A stretch of 64,000 bases of DNA from assembly GCA_020055645.1 (NCBI GenBank), contig CM034548.1:10106001-10170000 (forward strand), read 5' to 3'. This document shows positions 60,691 through 64,000 of the stretch, piece after piece (position 1 is the first letter of the stretch; the number at the start of each line of letters is the position of its first letter). The DNA comes from Tomocerus qinae. Its lineage: Eukaryota > Arthropoda > Collembola > Entomobryomorpha > Tomoceridae. The position numbers and the translations under genes are program-made. The notes under the pieces are model-generated. The model was not told the DNA's origin. It searched no databases and saw only the letters and a program-made list of their open reading frames with translations.

Positions 60691-60695
60691 CTGAT

Positions 60696-60701
60696 TTTAT
60701 T
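60696..60701 (-). terminator. Polyadenylation signal of AK3
   Basis: AATAAA on the minus strand, about 35 bases past the AK3 stop codon, implying a very short 3' UTR. Confidence 0.6.
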
Positions 60702-60735
60702 GGAAGACACTGTAGGAATCTCGTTGATTTGTGGA

Positions 60736-62376
<1,641 letters not shown>

Positions 62377-62399
62377 TTTATGTATACTTTTGAAAATCA

Positions 62400-63700
62400 G
62401 TAAAAGAATTAAAAGGCGACTATTAAAATATTTACTCAAGTTTTTATAAAGAAAGATAGGTATTAGTCAGACAGACATCACACAAACAAAATCAAAAAAC
62501 AAAAAGTTGCACAATAATTACTATTCGTTATCGTCTTTCATTCGGTCAAAGTTGAAGAGATCATTGACAGACACTACTAACTACTACTGACGGACACGTG
62601 CGGAGAGAGACAATAAATGGGACAATAACCGGAAAACGAGATCCTTCCTATTGAGCTGACAGCACAGAGCCTTACTATACTAACGTATCAGCTTTTGAGA
62701 ATTGAGTTTGTGTGTCTGCACAATATTTTCGCAAAAACTTTAAAACTCACGCTTGACGTGGACGTCTTGCGCGGTTTCTAGCCGATGTAAATCACTTAGC
62801 ACGTTAGCATGCAGAATAAACTATACTCTACAACTTTTGCAATCTGCAACTAAATACTAACTACACATTGGTATCGGTACCCAATCGGACCTCTTTTAAG
62901 TCTTTTTTCGTTAAAATCGGATGTCAGAAAACTATGTTTTTCCAGTTTAAATGGAAAAATTCCCACTAATGCATAGTCCGGAAATTGTCTCCTGAAAAAG
63001 TTTTTTGATGCCAAATATCCGCCCAAAATTTCAAACCGAGGAATCGATATTATGTTAAAAAGCTTTACGGTTCACCATACCTTTCTACAATATTAAATTA
63101 TTTTAAACAAATTCTTTTACAAAAGGAATGTTTTCGTTGCACCGACTTTCGACGTTTATCATCACCGTATTATATATCGTAGAGTAGACTTTTGTTACGT
63201 GTATTCATGCAACTATGTCATGTATCTGTAAATGTATGATTGCTTCAATTGCTTGAACCATCTCCCAACCAGGTATCTAGAAAAGGGGCAGAGGAGACGC
63301 GGAAATCATCCCATAGTTTCAGAAAACGAAGAATGTTTTTCAAAAACGGGGAAAAATTGCAATCGAAGTTTTGGTCAATATTTTTGGTGAACCCCCTTGA
63401 ACAAATTCTTGGATTCGTGCCTGTGTCTACTAGATATAATTTCTGTATTATAACGACCCACGTGAATAAAGTCTATTTATGTTTCTACGTGGGGAAAAAT
63501 GGCTAATGTAATTGATATTATACACTCTGGGTTGATACTAGCATGGTTCGAAATTAATTCAAAAAATATTGTTACGTAAATCTTTTGATATTCAATGGCA
63601 GTACAGGTGGCCTAGTGCTATGCACCAATATATAGTTGATATGTAATTTGATATATTTCAAATAAGCAGTTATAAACCCAGTTATAAAATCGTTTTTACA
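62400..63700. other. Region upstream of AK3
   Basis: The promoter of AK3 is expected close to 62.4-62.8 kb, where sequence is less AT-rich. From about 62.87 to 63.5 kb the sequence has a different texture, with runs of Phe/Lys-like triplets on either strand and an 88-codon frame at 63240. It reads like a piece of repeated DNA, but I cannot find a second copy within the window. Confidence 0.45.
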
Positions 63701-63775
63701 GAAAGGAAAATTCAGTAAATTGGTACAACAACAGGTATAAAAGCTTTATGTAATATTATTTTATTTTGAAGGACC

Positions 63776-64000
63776 TTACTTAGTTTGGCGAGCTTGAGTT
63801 GCACGGGTAAAAGGAAGAGGATTCATTAAAGAAGAGTCAAAAGACACCCCATCGTACTCTTGTAGTATTTCGAAAATGACACTCATTTCCCGATTAAATC
63901 TGTTAAAATTAAAATATTGTGATATTAAAACTAAGCATCCTGAAAGTGAAAAGAGAAAGATTTATGGTGAATGTCAGATAAAAGCCTCACTTAGCTAGTT
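63776..64000 (-). CDS. C-terminal exons of an unrecognised gene (partial)
   Basis: A minus-strand exon from 63899 to the stop at 63776 follows a good acceptor (TTTTAACAG). It encodes FNREMSVIFEILQEYDG, then a hydrophilic tail ending in TRATQARQTK. A 90-base intron (63990-63900, donor GTGAGG) joins it in phase to the last bases of another exon that runs off the window. I do not recognise the family; the sequence looks helical and then disordered. The stop overlaps a donor-like GTAAGG, so this could be an internal exon. However, AATAAA lies about ten bases after the stop, which favours a terminal exon. Confidence 0.6.

Overview
The window looks like nuclear DNA of an arthropod, most likely a hexapod. 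It is very AT-rich. The genes are split by GT-AG introns, many only 65 to 130 bases long, and the proteins are clearly animal but diverged from vertebrate ones. A springtail or similar lineage would fit, but the species cannot be fixed from sequence alone. There is no bacterial, viral or CRISPR content.

Layout. A plus-strand F-box/LRR-like gene lies at 2.7-4.1 kb. A minus-strand FAHD2-type fumarylacetoacetate-hydrolase-fold gene lies at 5.2-7.5 kb, and a tiny minus-strand DAPIT/ATP synthase membrane subunit K gene at 12.7-12.9 kb. A plus-strand HDHD2-type HAD phosphatase lies at 15.1-16.6 kb, and a minus-strand ceramide kinase at 19.5-21.6 kb. About 21 kb without a recognisable gene follows (21.7-42.9 kb). 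Then come a minus-strand MAGI scaffold gene with 14 coding exons (42.9-50.1 kb), about 10.6 kb without a recognisable gene, a minus-strand mitochondrial-type adenylate kinase 3 (60.7-62.4 kb), and the last exons of an unrecognised minus-strand gene at the right edge. I joined every exon by hand. Splice phases agree throughout the six complete multi-exon models with clear family matches, and each gives a full-length protein of about the expected size.

Function. These are ordinary single genes, not a cluster or operon. Three have mitochondrial links (DAPIT, AK3, probably FAHD2), and the HDHD2 protein carries a basic, acid-free N-terminus that could be a targeting peptide. Ceramide kinase and MAGI act at membranes and cell junctions.

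The spaces and introns hold several short non-autonomous transposon-like elements. The best is a 167-bp hAT-type element with an exact 8-bp target duplication. Others are a 194-bp foldback in a FAHD2 intron, a 195-bp element with 16-bp perfect terminal repeats, a 142-bp foldback, a 173-bp foldback in an AK3 intron, and two mutually inverted 84-bp palindromes. I found no convincing new biological system. The most useful oddities are the mobile elements, the MAGI N-terminus, the HDHD2 extension, a two-residue shift in the ceramide kinase cysteine motif, and two diverged copies of a possible coding fragment at 23.1 and 26.6 kb.
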